DNA from: WS-9 sp036274595
Lineage (GTDB): Bacteria; Eisenbacteria; RBG-16-71-46; SZUA-252
DNA length: 64,000 nucleotides
Direction: 5' to 3'
Assembly (NCBI GenBank): GCA_036274595.1
Contig: DASUFL010000118.1
Coordinates: 12,924-76,923 of the forward strand
The translations under genes were made by a program, and so were the position numbers. How positions within the stretch are numbered: position 1 is the first letter of the stretch; every line of letters starts with the position of its first letter. The notes beneath the pieces were generated by a model. It was not told the DNA's origin and made no database searches. It worked only from the letters and a program-made list of their open reading frames with translations. Shown in pieces: positions 49,371 through 58,635 of the stretch.

Positions 49371-51194
49371 TCATACCTTCTCGGCGACCCTCCGCCGCGA
49401 GTGGTCGAGCACGCGCTTCCGCACCCGGATGGCGGCGGGCGTGACTTCCACCAGCTCGTCGTCGTTGATCCACTCGATGGCGGACTCGATGGTGAGGTCC
49501 CGGGGCGGCTGGAGCTTGACGGCGATGTCGGCGGTCGAGGCGCGCATGTTGGTGAGGTGCTTCCGGCGGCAGGCCTGCACGACGAGGTCCCCGTCCTTCA
49601 CCTGCTCGCCGACCACCTGGCCCGCATAGACCTTCTCCATCGGCTTCACAAAGAAGATGCCGCGGTCGCCCAGGTCGTCGAGGGCGTAGGCCGTGACGTC
49701 CCCTGCCTCCTTCGCGATCATGGCACCGCGCTTCCGGTTGGGGAGCGTCCCCTTGTGCGCGCCATAGCGGTCGAAGAGATGGTTCAGGAGGCCCGTGCCC
49801 TTCGTGAGCGTGAGGAACTCCGTGCGGAAGCCGAGGAGCCCGCGCGAGGGAATCGTGAACTCCATGCGGGCCCGGTCGCCATGCTTGCCCAGGTGCTGGA
49901 GCTCCCCGCGGCGCTCGCCGACGGCCGCGATCACGGCGCCGGTGAACTCGTCCCCGCAGTCGATCACGAGCTCTTCGTAGGGCTCCTGCAGCGAGCCGTC
50001 CGCGCCGCGCTTCAAGATTACCTGCGGCCGGCCGAGCGAGAACTCGTACGCCTCGCGGCGCATCGTCTCCGCGAGGATCGCGAGCGAGAGCTCGCCCCGT
50101 CCGAGCACGAGGAACGCGTTGGCATCGGGCGTGCGCTCCATGCGAAGCCCGACGTTCCGCTCCAGCTCCTTCTCGAGGCGGTCGAGGAGGTGCCGGCTCG
50201 TCAGGTACTTGCCCGAGAGCCCCGCCATCGGCGAGTCGTTGACCCGGAACTCCATCGAGAGCGTCGGCTCGTCGACCCGGATCCCCTCGAGCGGCGCCGG
50301 ATCGCTGGGGTCGAGGATCGTCTGCCCGATCTCGATCGCTGGGAAGCCGGAGAGCACGACGATGTCGCCGGCGGAGGCCTCCATGACCTCCACCCGCTGG
50401 ATGCCTTCGAAGAGGTAGATCTTGCCCACCCGGCCGCGCTGGACCGTGTCGCCGTCGGGCTTGACCGCCGCGAGCTCCGTGCTCCGCGTGAGCTGTCCGG
50501 AATGGATGCGCCCCACGGCAAGCCGGCCGAGATAGTCGGAGTAGTCCAGGTTCGCCACGATCATCTTGAAGGGCGAGTCGCCGATGACGGGGGCGGGGAC
50601 GTGATCGAGAATGGCGTCGAGGAGTGGCCGCAGGTCACCGCTCGTCGCGTCCGGCTTTTGCGAGACGAAGCCGAGCCGGCCCGAGCCGTAGAACACGGGG
50701 AAGTCCAGGTGCTCGTCGCGCGTCGCGAGCGACAGGAAGAGATCGTGGATCTCCTCCTCCACCTCGAGCGGCCGCGCGTCGCCGCGGTCGATCTTGTTGA
50801 TGAGCACGATGGGGACCTTCCCCCCTTCGAGCGCCTTCTTGAGCACGAAGCGCGTCTGGGGAAGCGGCCCCTCCGAGGCGTCCACGAGGAGGAGCACCCC
50901 TTCCACCATCGTCAGGATGCGCTCCACCTCGGAGCCGAAGTCCCGGTGCCCCGGCGTGTCCACGATGTTGACGATGGTGTCGCGGTAGCGAACCGCGGTG
51001 TTCTTGGCGAGGATCGTGATCCCGCGCTCCCGCTCCAGCTCGCCCGAGTCCATCACGCAGTCCTCGACGTGCTGGCCGGCGCGGAACGTGCCGCACTGGC
51101 GTAGGAGCGCGTCCACGAGCGTCGTCTTGCCATGGTCGACGTGGGCGACGATGGCGAGGGCGCGGCGATCTTGTCGGAGTTTCGGTGCGATCAT
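49371..51194 (-). CDS. typA: ribosome-associated GTPase TypA/BipA
   Basis: This 607-residue translational GTPase is full length for TypA. ATG 51194 gives MIAPKLRQDRRALAIVAHVD; the longer frame to 51335 is spurious. G motifs: AHVDHGKTTLVDALL, ITILAKN, DTPGHRDFGSEVERI and NKIDRGDARP. The family-specific C-terminus follows GLLGFRTEFLTLTKGTGLLN. TypA helps 50S ribosome assembly and stress or cold adaptation. The O-methyltransferase gene ends four bases upstream, so the two are co-transcribed. Confidence 0.96.
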   Translation of the reverse strand: MIAPKLRQDRRALAIVAHVDHGKTTLVDALLRQCGTFRAGQHVEDCVMDSGELERERGITILAKNTAVRYRDTIVNIVDTPGHRDFGSEVERILTMVEGVLLLVDASEGPLPQTRFVLKKALEGGKVPIVLINKIDRGDARPLEVEEEIHDLFLSLATRDEHLDFPVFYGSGRLGFVSQKPDATSGDLRPLLDAILDHVPAPVIGDSPFKMIVANLDYSDYLGRLAVGRIHSGQLTRSTELAAVKPDGDTVQRGRVGKIYLFEGIQRVEVMEASAGDIVVLSGFPAIEIGQTILDPSDPAPLEGIRVDEPTLSMEFRVNDSPMAGLSGKYLTSRHLLDRLEKELERNVGLRMERTPDANAFLVLGRGELSLAILAETMRREAYEFSLGRPQVILKRGADGSLQEPYEELVIDCGDEFTGAVIAAVGERRGELQHLGKHGDRARMEFTIPSRGLLGFRTEFLTLTKGTGLLNHLFDRYGAHKGTLPNRKRGAMIAKEAGDVTAYALDDLGDRGIFFVKPMEKVYAGQVVGEQVKDGDLVVQACRRKHLTNMRASTADIAVKLQPPRDLTIESAIEWINDDELVEVTPAAIRVRKRVLDHSRRRVAEKV

Positions 51195-51198
51195 CGAG

Positions 51199-51864
51199 CT
51201 AAGCGGCCACCAGAGCGAAGGTGACGCCGTCCCATCCTTTCGAGCCGACGGTCTGGATGGTGGTGGCGGAGACGCGGCTGTCCTTCGCCAGGATCTCGTG
51301 GAGCTTCCGGACGCCCTGGACCGATTCGTCCCCATTCGGATCGATGAGGCCGCCGTCGCGAACCACGTTGTCCACCACGATGAGGCTGCCCGGGTGGGTC
51401 AGCTTGAGCGCCCACTCGTAATAGTGCGGGATGTTGACCTTGTCCGCGTCGATGAAGACGAGGTCGAAGGGGCCCTTGTCCTCGGCCTGGATCTTCGGGA
51501 GCGTGTCGAGCGCCTTGCCCAGGCGCACGTCGACGATCTCGGAGAACCCCGCGCGGGCGATGTTGGCCCGGGCGACCTCGGCGTGCTTGGGGTCCGCCTC
51601 GAGCGTGATCATGCGCCCGCCGCCCAGGAGCGCGCGCGCGATCCAGATCGTGCTGTATCCGCCGAGCGTGCCGATCTCGAGCGCAGAGCGGACGCCCATG
51701 GCCCGCGCGATGATGTGAAGGAGCTTCCCCTGGCTCGCCGAAACGGCGATCGAGGGAAGGCCGGCGGCCTCGCTCGCGCGAAGCGCCTGCGTGAGGACCT
51801 CGTCCTGTGGCACGAGGGCGTCAACGATGTAGCGGTCGACATCCGCCCAGATCGTCTCGTTCAT
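51199..51864 (-). CDS. SAM-dependent O-methyltransferase (class I, CCoAOMT-like)
   Basis: This 221-residue protein starts at ATG 51864 (GGGGCGG upstream; ATG 51879 is an alternative). The SAM motif is ALEIGTLGGYSTIWIARAL, with FDLVFIDADKVNIPHYYEWA carrying the metal-binding Asp, and GSLIVVDNVVRDGGL. It belongs to the cation-dependent catechol/caffeoyl-CoA O-methyltransferase group, which methylates vicinal diols; substrate unknown. It is the first gene before typA. A TACACT element about 50 bases upstream on the minus strand could be its -10. Confidence 0.9.
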   Translation of the reverse strand: MNETIWADVDRYIVDALVPQDEVLTQALRASEAAGLPSIAVSASQGKLLHIIARAMGVRSALEIGTLGGYSTIWIARALLGGGRMITLEADPKHAEVARANIARAGFSEIVDVRLGKALDTLPKIQAEDKGPFDLVFIDADKVNIPHYYEWALKLTHPGSLIVVDNVVRDGGLIDPNGDESVQGVRKLHEILAKDSRVSATTIQTVGSKGWDGVTFALVAA

Positions 51865-51964
51865 ATGGCACCGCCCCATGGATCGGGTGTGATTGAAATT
51901 TCGGATACGGCCCCTGAGTGTAGCCTGTTCCGGCGGTTTCGCATAGGGGCGGGCCCTCCCCCTG

Positions 51965-52017
51965 CCAGGGCGCGCCGGCCCACGCCCAGGGCGCGCCGGC
52001 CCGCGCCAGGGCGCGCC
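51965..52017. repeat. tandem 20-bp GC repeat, about 2.6 copies
   Basis: Units beginning CCAGGGCGCGCCGGCCC start at 51965, 51986 and 52006, with the third incomplete. Each contains the palindrome GGCGCGCC. It lies between the divergent O-methyltransferase and glutamate dehydrogenase genes. Confidence 0.8.
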
Positions 52018-52110
52018 AAGAACGGGGATGCTCCCTCCGGGCCGTCCCTAGTACACTCCGCGGCGAAACGCCTCGCTCCGATCCGTCGGCGACCACCAAG
52101 GAGATCCGGC

Positions 52111-53520
52111 ATGAGTGCCCTCGATGTCTCCGTGAAGAGCCCCACGAGAACGCCCAGCGTGAAGGAGTACGTCCATCAGGTCCTGGGTCAGATCCGCGCC
52201 AAGAATCCGGCCGAGCCCGAGTTCCATCAGGCGACCCAGGAGGTGTTCGACTCGCTCGTGCCCGTGCTGGAGCGCCATCCTGAGTATCGCTCGGCGAAGC
52301 TTCTCGAGCGGATCTCGGAGCCGGAGCGCGTGATCATGTTCCGCGTCCCGTGGATGGACGACCGCGGCGAGGTGCAGGTGAACCGCGGCTTCCGCATCGA
52401 GATGAGCAGCACCATCGGCCCCTACAAGGGCGGCCTTCGCTTCCACGCCTCGGTCAACCTCGGCATCCTCAAGTTCCTCGCGTTCGAGCAGGTCTTCAAG
52501 AACTCCCTCACGACGCTTCCGATGGGAGGCGGCAAGGGGGGCTCGGACTTCGATCCCAAAGGGAAGAGCGACGGCGAGGTGATGCGCTTCTGCCAGAGCT
52601 TCATGTCCGAGCTGTGGCGGCACATCGGCCCGGACACGGACGTCCCCGCGGGTGACATCGGTGTCGGCGGGCGCGAGATCGGGTTCCTCTTCGGACAGTA
52701 CAAGCGCCTCGCGAACGAGTTCACGGGCGTCCTGACGGGGAAGGGAATCAACTGGGGCGGCTCGCTCATCCGTCCGGAAGCGACCGGGTATGGCTGCGTC
52801 TACTTCGCCGACGAGATGCTGAAGACCCAGAACCAGTCGCTCGCAGGAAAGACCTGCCTCGTGTCGGGGAGCGGCAACGTCTCGCAGTACACGGTCGAGA
52901 AGCTGCTCGACTTGGGCGCCAAGCCGGTGACGCTCTCCGATTCCGACGGCATGATCCACGACCCGGACGGTATCAACCGCGAGAAGCTGGCGTGGGTCAT
53001 GGAGCTCAAGAACACGCGCCGCGGCCGCATGGCGGAATATGCGGACAGGTGGAAGGGGTCGACCTACGCCCCCGTGGATCTCAGGGCCGGCATGAACCCG
53101 ATCTGGAACATCAAGGCGGATTGCGCCTTCCCGAGCGCGACCCAGAACGAGATCAATCAGAAGGACGCGTCGAACCTGGTCAAGAACAGCGTCATGCTCG
53201 TGGCCGAGGGGGCCAACATGCCGAGCACCATCGATGCGATCCAGGTCTACCTCGACGCCGGCATCCTCTACGGTCCCGCCAAAGCAGCGAACGCCGGCGG
53301 CGTCGCCACGTCGGGCCTCGAGATGAGCCAGAACTCGATGCGGCTAGCCTGGAGTCGTGAGGAGGTCGACCACCGACTTCACCAGATCATGGTCGCCATC
53401 CATCAGACATGTTTCGAGACCGCCGAAAAGTATGGCACCCCAGGCAATCTGCTCAACGGCGCGAACATCGGCGGCTTCCTGAAGGTCGCCAACGCCATGC
53501 TCGACCAGGGCCTCGTCTAG
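52111..53520 (+). CDS. gdhA: glutamate dehydrogenase (GdhA type, hexameric)
   Basis: This 469-residue enzyme is of the NADP-type small hexameric class by length and sequence. It starts at ATG 52111 after AAGGAG. Substrate and catalytic regions are IGPYKGGLRFHASVNLGILK and LPMGGGKGGSDFDPKGK (catalytic Lys), with DVPAGDIGVGGREIGFLFG; the nucleotide-binding motif is VSGSGNVSQYTVEKL. It makes glutamate from 2-oxoglutarate and ammonia. A possible -10 TACACT lies at 52052-52057. Upstream tandem repeats at 51965 separate it from the divergent neighbour. Confidence 0.95.
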   Translation: MSALDVSVKSPTRTPSVKEYVHQVLGQIRAKNPAEPEFHQATQEVFDSLVPVLERHPEYRSAKLLERISEPERVIMFRVPWMDDRGEVQVNRGFRIEMSSTIGPYKGGLRFHASVNLGILKFLAFEQVFKNSLTTLPMGGGKGGSDFDPKGKSDGEVMRFCQSFMSELWRHIGPDTDVPAGDIGVGGREIGFLFGQYKRLANEFTGVLTGKGINWGGSLIRPEATGYGCVYFADEMLKTQNQSLAGKTCLVSGSGNVSQYTVEKLLDLGAKPVTLSDSDGMIHDPDGINREKLAWVMELKNTRRGRMAEYADRWKGSTYAPVDLRAGMNPIWNIKADCAFPSATQNEINQKDASNLVKNSVMLVAEGANMPSTIDAIQVYLDAGILYGPAKAANAGGVATSGLEMSQNSMRLAWSREEVDHRLHQIMVAIHQTCFETAEKYGTPGNLLNGANIGGFLKVANAMLDQGLV

Positions 53521-53673
53521 AACGGCGTGAAGGTAGGGCGGGGGCGCGTGGTCCCCGCCCGAACTTTCGCGCCCGGCGCGCTTTTGCGCCGGGACGCGCT
53601 TGTGAGGGCGGGGAGCCACGCGCCCCCGCCCGGCCCATCAAACCGATATCGCCGCTCCCTTCCTCGTGGCACC

Positions 53674-56673
53674 ATGGCGTCCGTGAGCCCTTCCGACGTC
53701 GAACCCATTCACGATGTCAGCAATCCCTTTCAGGCGTTCCAGGACCTCATGCCGTTTCGGGTCCAGGACATCCTGCTCGTCTCGAGTCTCTACGACTCGT
53801 TCACGCTGCAGGAGGATGGGCGGCTCAACGAGCTGATCGCGGGGGAGTTTCTCGAGCTCTCGCTGCACCACACGCCCGGGCTCACTCATGTTTCGTCGGG
53901 GCATGAGGCGCTTGCGCTCGCGCGGTCGGAACGGCGCTTCAATCTCATTCTGAGCACCCTTCGTCCCGCGGACATGGACGCGACCGAGATCGCGCGGGAG
54001 GTGAAGCGCGCGGGACTCGACATCCCGGTCGTCGGGATGGCGTACGACAACGACGAGCGGAAGGAATTCGAGGCGAGGCATGACGTCTCGGAGCTGGACG
54101 GGCTCTTCCTCTGGCAGGGGAACGCCCGGATCCTCGTCGCGATCGTCAAGTATGTCGAGGACCGCCGGAACGTCTTCCACGACACGGCGGCGATGGGCGT
54201 GCGGGTGCTCCTCGTGGTCGAGGACAACGTCCGCTACTACTCGTCCTTCCTTCCCGAGATCTACACGGAGCTGATCCGCCAGTCGGAGCGGCTCCTCTCC
54301 GAAGGGATCAATCCGTCGCACAAGCTGGTGCGCACCCGGGCGCGCCCCAAGCTCCTCCTCGCGAGCACGTTCGAGCAGGCGTGGGAGCTGGTCCAGAAGT
54401 ACGAGCCCTATCTCCTGGGCTTGATCACCGACGTGGAGTTCCCGCGGGGCGGAAAGCGCGAGCGGAACGCGGGCTTCGACCTCGCGAAGCTCGTCCGGAG
54501 CCGGATTCCGGATCTGCCGATCGTGCTCCAGTCGAGCCGGGCCGAGTTCGCGGCGGGGGCGGCTCAGGTGGGGGCTGCGTTCCTGCGCAAGTACTCGGAG
54601 ACGCTCCTCTCCGATCTCCGGGCGTTCCTCGTGGAGAACTTCGCATTCGGCGAGTTCGTCTTTCGGCTCCCTGACGGCACCGAGGTGGCCCGCGCGCGGG
54701 ATCTCAAGTCGCTCGAGGACAAGCTCAAGACCGTGCCGGCCGAGAGCATCGGCTACCACGCGCAGCGGAACCACTTCTCGAACTGGCTCGGGGCGCGCAC
54801 CGAGTTCGCGCTCGCGCGGAAGCTTCGCCCCCGGCGCGTCGAGGACTTCGGCTCGCTCGAGGGACTGAGGCGCAACCTGATCGAATCGATCGGCGAGTAC
54901 CGCCGCGAGCAGACCGAGGCGCTGGTCGCCGACTTCGATCCGGCCACGTTCGATCCCGACAGCAACTTCTTCGCGCGAATCGGAAACGGCTCGCTCGGCG
55001 GGAAGGCGCGCGGGCTCGCGTTCGTCCGCTACCTCATCAACTACCTCGGCATCGGGCGGGGCATTCCCGGGGTGCGGATCGCCGTCCCGCAGACCGTCGT
55101 CCTCGCGACCGACTGCTTCGACCGGTTCCTCGAGCGGAACGAGCTCCTGGACCTCGCGCTCAACAGCCGCGACGACGAGAAGATCCTCGCGGAGTTCTTG
55201 AGGGCGCCGCTTCCGCGCGACGTCATGCGGAAGCTCCGCGCCTTCGTCCAGTCCGCGCGCTGGCCGCTCGCGGTCCGGAGCTCGAGCCTCCTCGAGGACT
55301 CGCAGTACCAGCCGTTCACCGGCGTCTACGAGACCTTCATGCTCCCGAACAACCATCCCGACCCGCGCGTGCGCCTCCGGCAGCTCGTCGGCGCCGTGCG
55401 GCGTGTGTACGCGTCCACCTTCCTGAGCCAGACGAAGGACTTCCTCCACAACACGCCCTACCGGCTCGAGGAGGAGAAGATGGCCGTCGCGATCCAGCGG
55501 GTCGTGGGGGCGCATCACGGGACCCGCTTCTACCCGGACTTCTCGGGCGTGGCCCGCTCCTACAACTACTACGCCGCCGCGCCGCTCCAGACCGAGGACG
55601 GCATCGCCGCGGTGGCGCTCGGCATGGGGCGGAGCGTGGTCGAGGGAGAGCGCTGCCTCACCTTCTGCCCGCGCCATCCTCAGGCCATCCTCCAGTTCTC
55701 GACGCCGGACGAGATCGTGCGGAACTCGCAGCGGGACTTCTGGGCGGTGGAGCTTGACGGGACCGGTGGGGACGGGGAGCAGGGGATGCGCGAGAAGCGC
55801 TTCGGGCTCGAAGCCGCCGAGGCGGACGGCACGCTCTACGCGCTCGGATCCACGTGGTCGGAAGAGAACCAGGCGGTGTACGACGGACTCGCGCGCCCCG
55901 GCGTGCGGCTCGTGACCTTCGCGCCGGTCCTCAAGCACGGCGTCTTCCCACTCGCCGAGATCCTCTCGATCCTCCTCGACGCGGGAAGCCGCGGCATGAA
56001 CCGCCCCGCGGAGATCGAGTTCGCGACCGTCCTCTCGAAGGACGCGTCGAAGCCGCACCACTTCGGCTTCCTCCAGATGCGTCCCCTCGTGCTGGCCCAC
56101 GAGACCGAGAACCTCGAGCTGGAGGAGCCGCCCAAGGATGCGCTCCTCTGCCGGAGCACGCAGGTGATGGGGAACGGACTGGTGGACGACATCCGGGACG
56201 TCGTCGTCGTCGACTTTCACCGGTTCGATCGCGCGCGAAGCCGCGGCGCCGCGTCGGCCGTGGCCCGATTCAACGCCGAGCTCCTCCAGGCGAAGCGGCC
56301 CTACCTCCTGATCGGAGTGGGACGATGGGGATCCACCGATCCCTGGCTCGGGATCCCCGTGACCTGGGATCAGATCTCGGGGGCGCGGGTGATCGTGGAG
56401 TCCGGATTCCGCGACGTGCGCGTGACGCCGTCGCAGGGGAGCCACTTCTTCCAGAACCTGACGTCGTTCGGCGTGGGCTACTTCACGGTGAACGAGGATC
56501 TGGGAGAGGGTTTCATCGACTGGGACTGGATCGAGGGACAGCCACAGCTTGGTGAGGCCGAGGCGGTGCGCCACGTCCGCTTCGAGCGCCCGCTGATCGT
56601 GAAGATGAATGGACGGAAGAACCTCGGCCTCATCTACAAGCCGGGCGCCGCGGACTTGGGCCGCCCCGCCTAG
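53674..56673 (+). CDS. two receiver-like domains fused to a PPDK/PEP-synthase nucleotide-binding domain
   Basis: This 999-residue protein has a first receiver-like fold at about 28-150 (VQDILLVSSLYDSFTLQEDG) lacking an obvious phospho-acceptor, and a second at about 176-330 with canonical residues: Glu-Asp in LLVVEDNVRYYS, Asp in LITDVEFPRG, Ser in VLQSSRAE and Lys in FLRKYSE. From about 437 a PPDK N-terminal ATP-grasp domain follows: NGSLGGKARGLAFVRYLINY, WPLAVRSSSLLEDSQYQPFT and YETFMLPNN. The phospho-histidine domain motif of PEP synthase (TSHAAI type) is not found; the end has instead GVGRWGSTDPWLG and GSHFFQNLTSFGVGYF. It may be a signalling-controlled phosphotransfer enzyme (inference). 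The start at ATG 53674 has no clear ribosome binding site. Confidence 0.8.
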   Translation: MASVSPSDVEPIHDVSNPFQAFQDLMPFRVQDILLVSSLYDSFTLQEDGRLNELIAGEFLELSLHHTPGLTHVSSGHEALALARSERRFNLILSTLRPADMDATEIAREVKRAGLDIPVVGMAYDNDERKEFEARHDVSELDGLFLWQGNARILVAIVKYVEDRRNVFHDTAAMGVRVLLVVEDNVRYYSSFLPEIYTELIRQSERLLSEGINPSHKLVRTRARPKLLLASTFEQAWELVQKYEPYLLGLITDVEFPRGGKRERNAGFDLAKLVRSRIPDLPIVLQSSRAEFAAGAAQVGAAFLRKYSETLLSDLRAFLVENFAFGEFVFRLPDGTEVARARDLKSLEDKLKTVPAESIGYHAQRNHFSNWLGARTEFALARKLRPRRVEDFGSLEGLRRNLIESIGEYRREQTEALVADFDPATFDPDSNFFARIGNGSLGGKARGLAFVRYLINYLGIGRGIPGVRIAVPQTVVLATDCFDRFLERNELLDLALNSRDDEKILAEFLRAPLPRDVMRKLRAFVQSARWPLAVRSSSLLEDSQYQPFTGVYETFMLPNNHPDPRVRLRQLVGAVRRVYASTFLSQTKDFLHNTPYRLEEEKMAVAIQRVVGAHHGTRFYPDFSGVARSYNYYAAAPLQTEDGIAAVALGMGRSVVEGERCLTFCPRHPQAILQFSTPDEIVRNSQRDFWAVELDGTGGDGEQGMREKRFGLEAAEADGTLYALGSTWSEENQAVYDGLARPGVRLVTFAPVLKHGVFPLAEILSILLDAGSRGMNRPAEIEFATVLSKDASKPHHFGFLQMRPLVLAHETENLELEEPPKDALLCRSTQVMGNGLVDDIRDVVVVDFHRFDRARSRGAASAVARFNAELLQAKRPYLLIGVGRWGSTDPWLGIPVTWDQISGARVIVESGFRDVRVTPSQGSHFFQNLTSFGVGYFTVNEDLGEGFIDWDWIEGQPQLGEAEAVRHVRFERPLIVKMNGRKNLGLIYKPGAADLGRPA

Positions 56674-58532
56674 CGCTGCTCCGCGAGCGAGCGCGCGCTC
56701 CGGACGACCAGCGCTTCCATCGCGTAGTACTCCGGCAGCCCGAGACGGTCCACGAGCGCGGCCGTTCCCTTGTTCCTCTCCTCCACGCGCTGCCAGAACT
56801 CGCGCTCGTCCACCCCGGGATAGGGGGCGCGGTCCTTCTGGCTCTGATGCTTGAAGATCGCGCTGATCTTGAGCCTCAGCTCCTCCTCGGACATCGGCAC
56901 GAGGAGATCCGCCTCGGCGATCGACCACTCCTGCCACGCTCCCCGATAGAGCCACACCTCGGGCGGCTTTCCATCGTAGCGCTCGAGCGCGCGCGCCACC
57001 GCCTCGTAGCACATGCGGTGCGTGCCGTGCGGGTCGGAAAGATCGCCGGCGACGAGGATCAGATCCGGCCGCTCCGCCGTGAGGAGCTCCTGGATGATCG
57101 CCACGTCCCGATCGCCGATCGGGTCCTTTCGCACCTGCCCTGTCTGGTAGAAGGGAAGGTTCAGGAATCGAGAGGCATCGGCCCCGATGCCGAGCGTCTC
57201 GAGTCCGGAGCGCGCCTCCACTTCGCGGATGCGGCGCTTCAGAAGCAGCACCTCGTCCGAATCCACTTCACCCGGCTTTCGCGCCTTGAGGAATGCGTCC
57301 ACCTCGGCCACAAAGCGCGGCAGCCGGTCGCTCGCGATGCCGAAGTCCTGCGAGGCGCGGCAGACAAAGTCGAGATAGCGCCGGAGCTCGTGGTCGAACA
57401 CCGCGATGTTGCCGGAGGTCTGGTAGGCCACGACCACGTGGTTTCCGTTCTGGTGGAGCTTCCGGAGCGTGCCACCGGCGGAGATCACGTCGTCGTCCGG
57501 ATGCGGAGAGAAGACGATGACGCGCTTCCCTACGGGGAGCTTGCTCCGCCCCCGCACCTTCGCGCTCAGCGCGTTGAATACGAGGCCGTTGATCGCCCCC
57601 GAGGAGCCGTGCCGCGCGAGGAGCGGCGTCAGGCGGTGCTCCCGGTAGTCGATGTCGTCCAGCTTCAATATGGACTTGCCGGTCTCGCCCGCGAGCCACA
57701 CGACGGCCTGGGTCTCGAGCGCTTCGGTCCACGCGATCTCGCCCAGGAGCCACGGCGTCTTGACCCGCGTCAATTCCGCCGCCGCCGCGGGATCCAGGAA
57801 GACGGTCGCGGCAGGATGCCCCTGGAGATACGTGGCCGCGACCGAGCGGTCGACGTCTCCCTCCACGGAGCGCTTCACGATCGCGGCCTTGTGCTCGCCC
57901 GTCGCGAGGAGCGCGATCTCGCGCGCCTCGAGGATCGTCGCGACCCCCATCGTGACCGCCTCGACCGGCACGTTCTCCGTGCCGAAGAAGTCCGACGCCG
58001 CGACGCGCCGGGTGATCGTGTCGAGCGTGACGAGCCGCGTCCTGGACGCCGCGCTCGAGCCGGGCTCGTTGAACCCGATGTGCCCCGTCTGCCCGATGCC
58101 CAGGATCTGGAAGTCGATCCCCCCCGCCTCGCGAATCTGGCTCTCGTACCCGGCGCAGTAGGCGTCCACCTGGTCGCGGGGAACATCGCCGCGGGGGATG
58201 TGCACGTTCTTCCGATCGATGTTCACCTGCCCGAAGAGGTTCTCCCACATGAAGCGGTGGTAGCTGTGGAAGCTGTCGGGCGCCATCGGGTAGTACTCGT
58301 CGAGGTTGAACGCGACGACGCGCGACCAGTCGAGCCCCTCGTTCCGGTGCATGCGGATGAGCTCGCGGTAGATTCCGATCGGAGTCGATCCGGTGGCCAG
58401 CCCGAGCACGGTCGAGAGTCCCACCTTGTGACGCTCGCGCATGAGGGCCGCGATCCGTTGCGCCACGCGGAGCGCGAGCTTGTCGTAGCTCTCGGCGATG
58501 ACGACAGGAATCCGTTCCGGGGTATCGCGCAT
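56670..58532 (-). CDS. nagB: glucosamine-6-phosphate deaminase fused to PIG-L/LmbE deacetylase
   Basis: ATG 58532 is chosen because TACACT lies exactly six bases upstream; the longer frame has no homology. The 620-residue protein has an N-terminal NagB domain (GLATGSTPIGIYRELI, VVAFNLDEYYPM, ILGIGQTGHIGFNEPGSS) and a C-terminal PIG-L domain (VIVFSPHPDDDVISAGGTL, DLSDPHGTHRMCYEA). In E. coli NagB the second motif reads GNDGHIAFNE; here the Asp141 equivalent is Thr. Such fusions are known from Bacteroidetes. A combined deacetylation and deamination of amino-sugar substrates is plausible. It converges with the PPDK fusion by 4 bp. Confidence 0.9.
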   Translation of the reverse strand: MRDTPERIPVVIAESYDKLALRVAQRIAALMRERHKVGLSTVLGLATGSTPIGIYRELIRMHRNEGLDWSRVVAFNLDEYYPMAPDSFHSYHRFMWENLFGQVNIDRKNVHIPRGDVPRDQVDAYCAGYESQIREAGGIDFQILGIGQTGHIGFNEPGSSAASRTRLVTLDTITRRVAASDFFGTENVPVEAVTMGVATILEAREIALLATGEHKAAIVKRSVEGDVDRSVAATYLQGHPAATVFLDPAAAAELTRVKTPWLLGEIAWTEALETQAVVWLAGETGKSILKLDDIDYREHRLTPLLARHGSSGAINGLVFNALSAKVRGRSKLPVGKRVIVFSPHPDDDVISAGGTLRKLHQNGNHVVVAYQTSGNIAVFDHELRRYLDFVCRASQDFGIASDRLPRFVAEVDAFLKARKPGEVDSDEVLLLKRRIREVEARSGLETLGIGADASRFLNLPFYQTGQVRKDPIGDRDVAIIQELLTAERPDLILVAGDLSDPHGTHRMCYEAVARALERYDGKPPEVWLYRGAWQEWSIAEADLLVPMSEEELRLKISAIFKHQSQKDRAPYPGVDEREFWQRVEERNKGTAALVDRLGLPEYYAMEALVVRSARSLAEQR

Positions 58533-58538
58533 GACCGC

Positions 58539-58544
58539 AGTGTA
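58539..58544 (-). promoter_or_regulatory. -10 TACACT, leaderless nagB transcript
   Basis: The minus-strand TACACT ends six bases before ATG 58532; no ribosome binding site and no clear -35. It supports the chosen start. Confidence 0.45.
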
Positions 58545-58635
58545 CGTCATGCGGGCCATTGATGCGCGCGTGCCGATGGTGCATCCTCTGCCCGTACCCG
58601 CGCATCCCTCGTGCGCGCCGGCAGGGAGGATCTCC

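Noticed and set aside
53638..57012. 1124-codon open frame on the minus strand
   Set aside because: Shadow of the receiver-PPDK fusion; no motifs, and the plus-strand product is clearly conserved in type.
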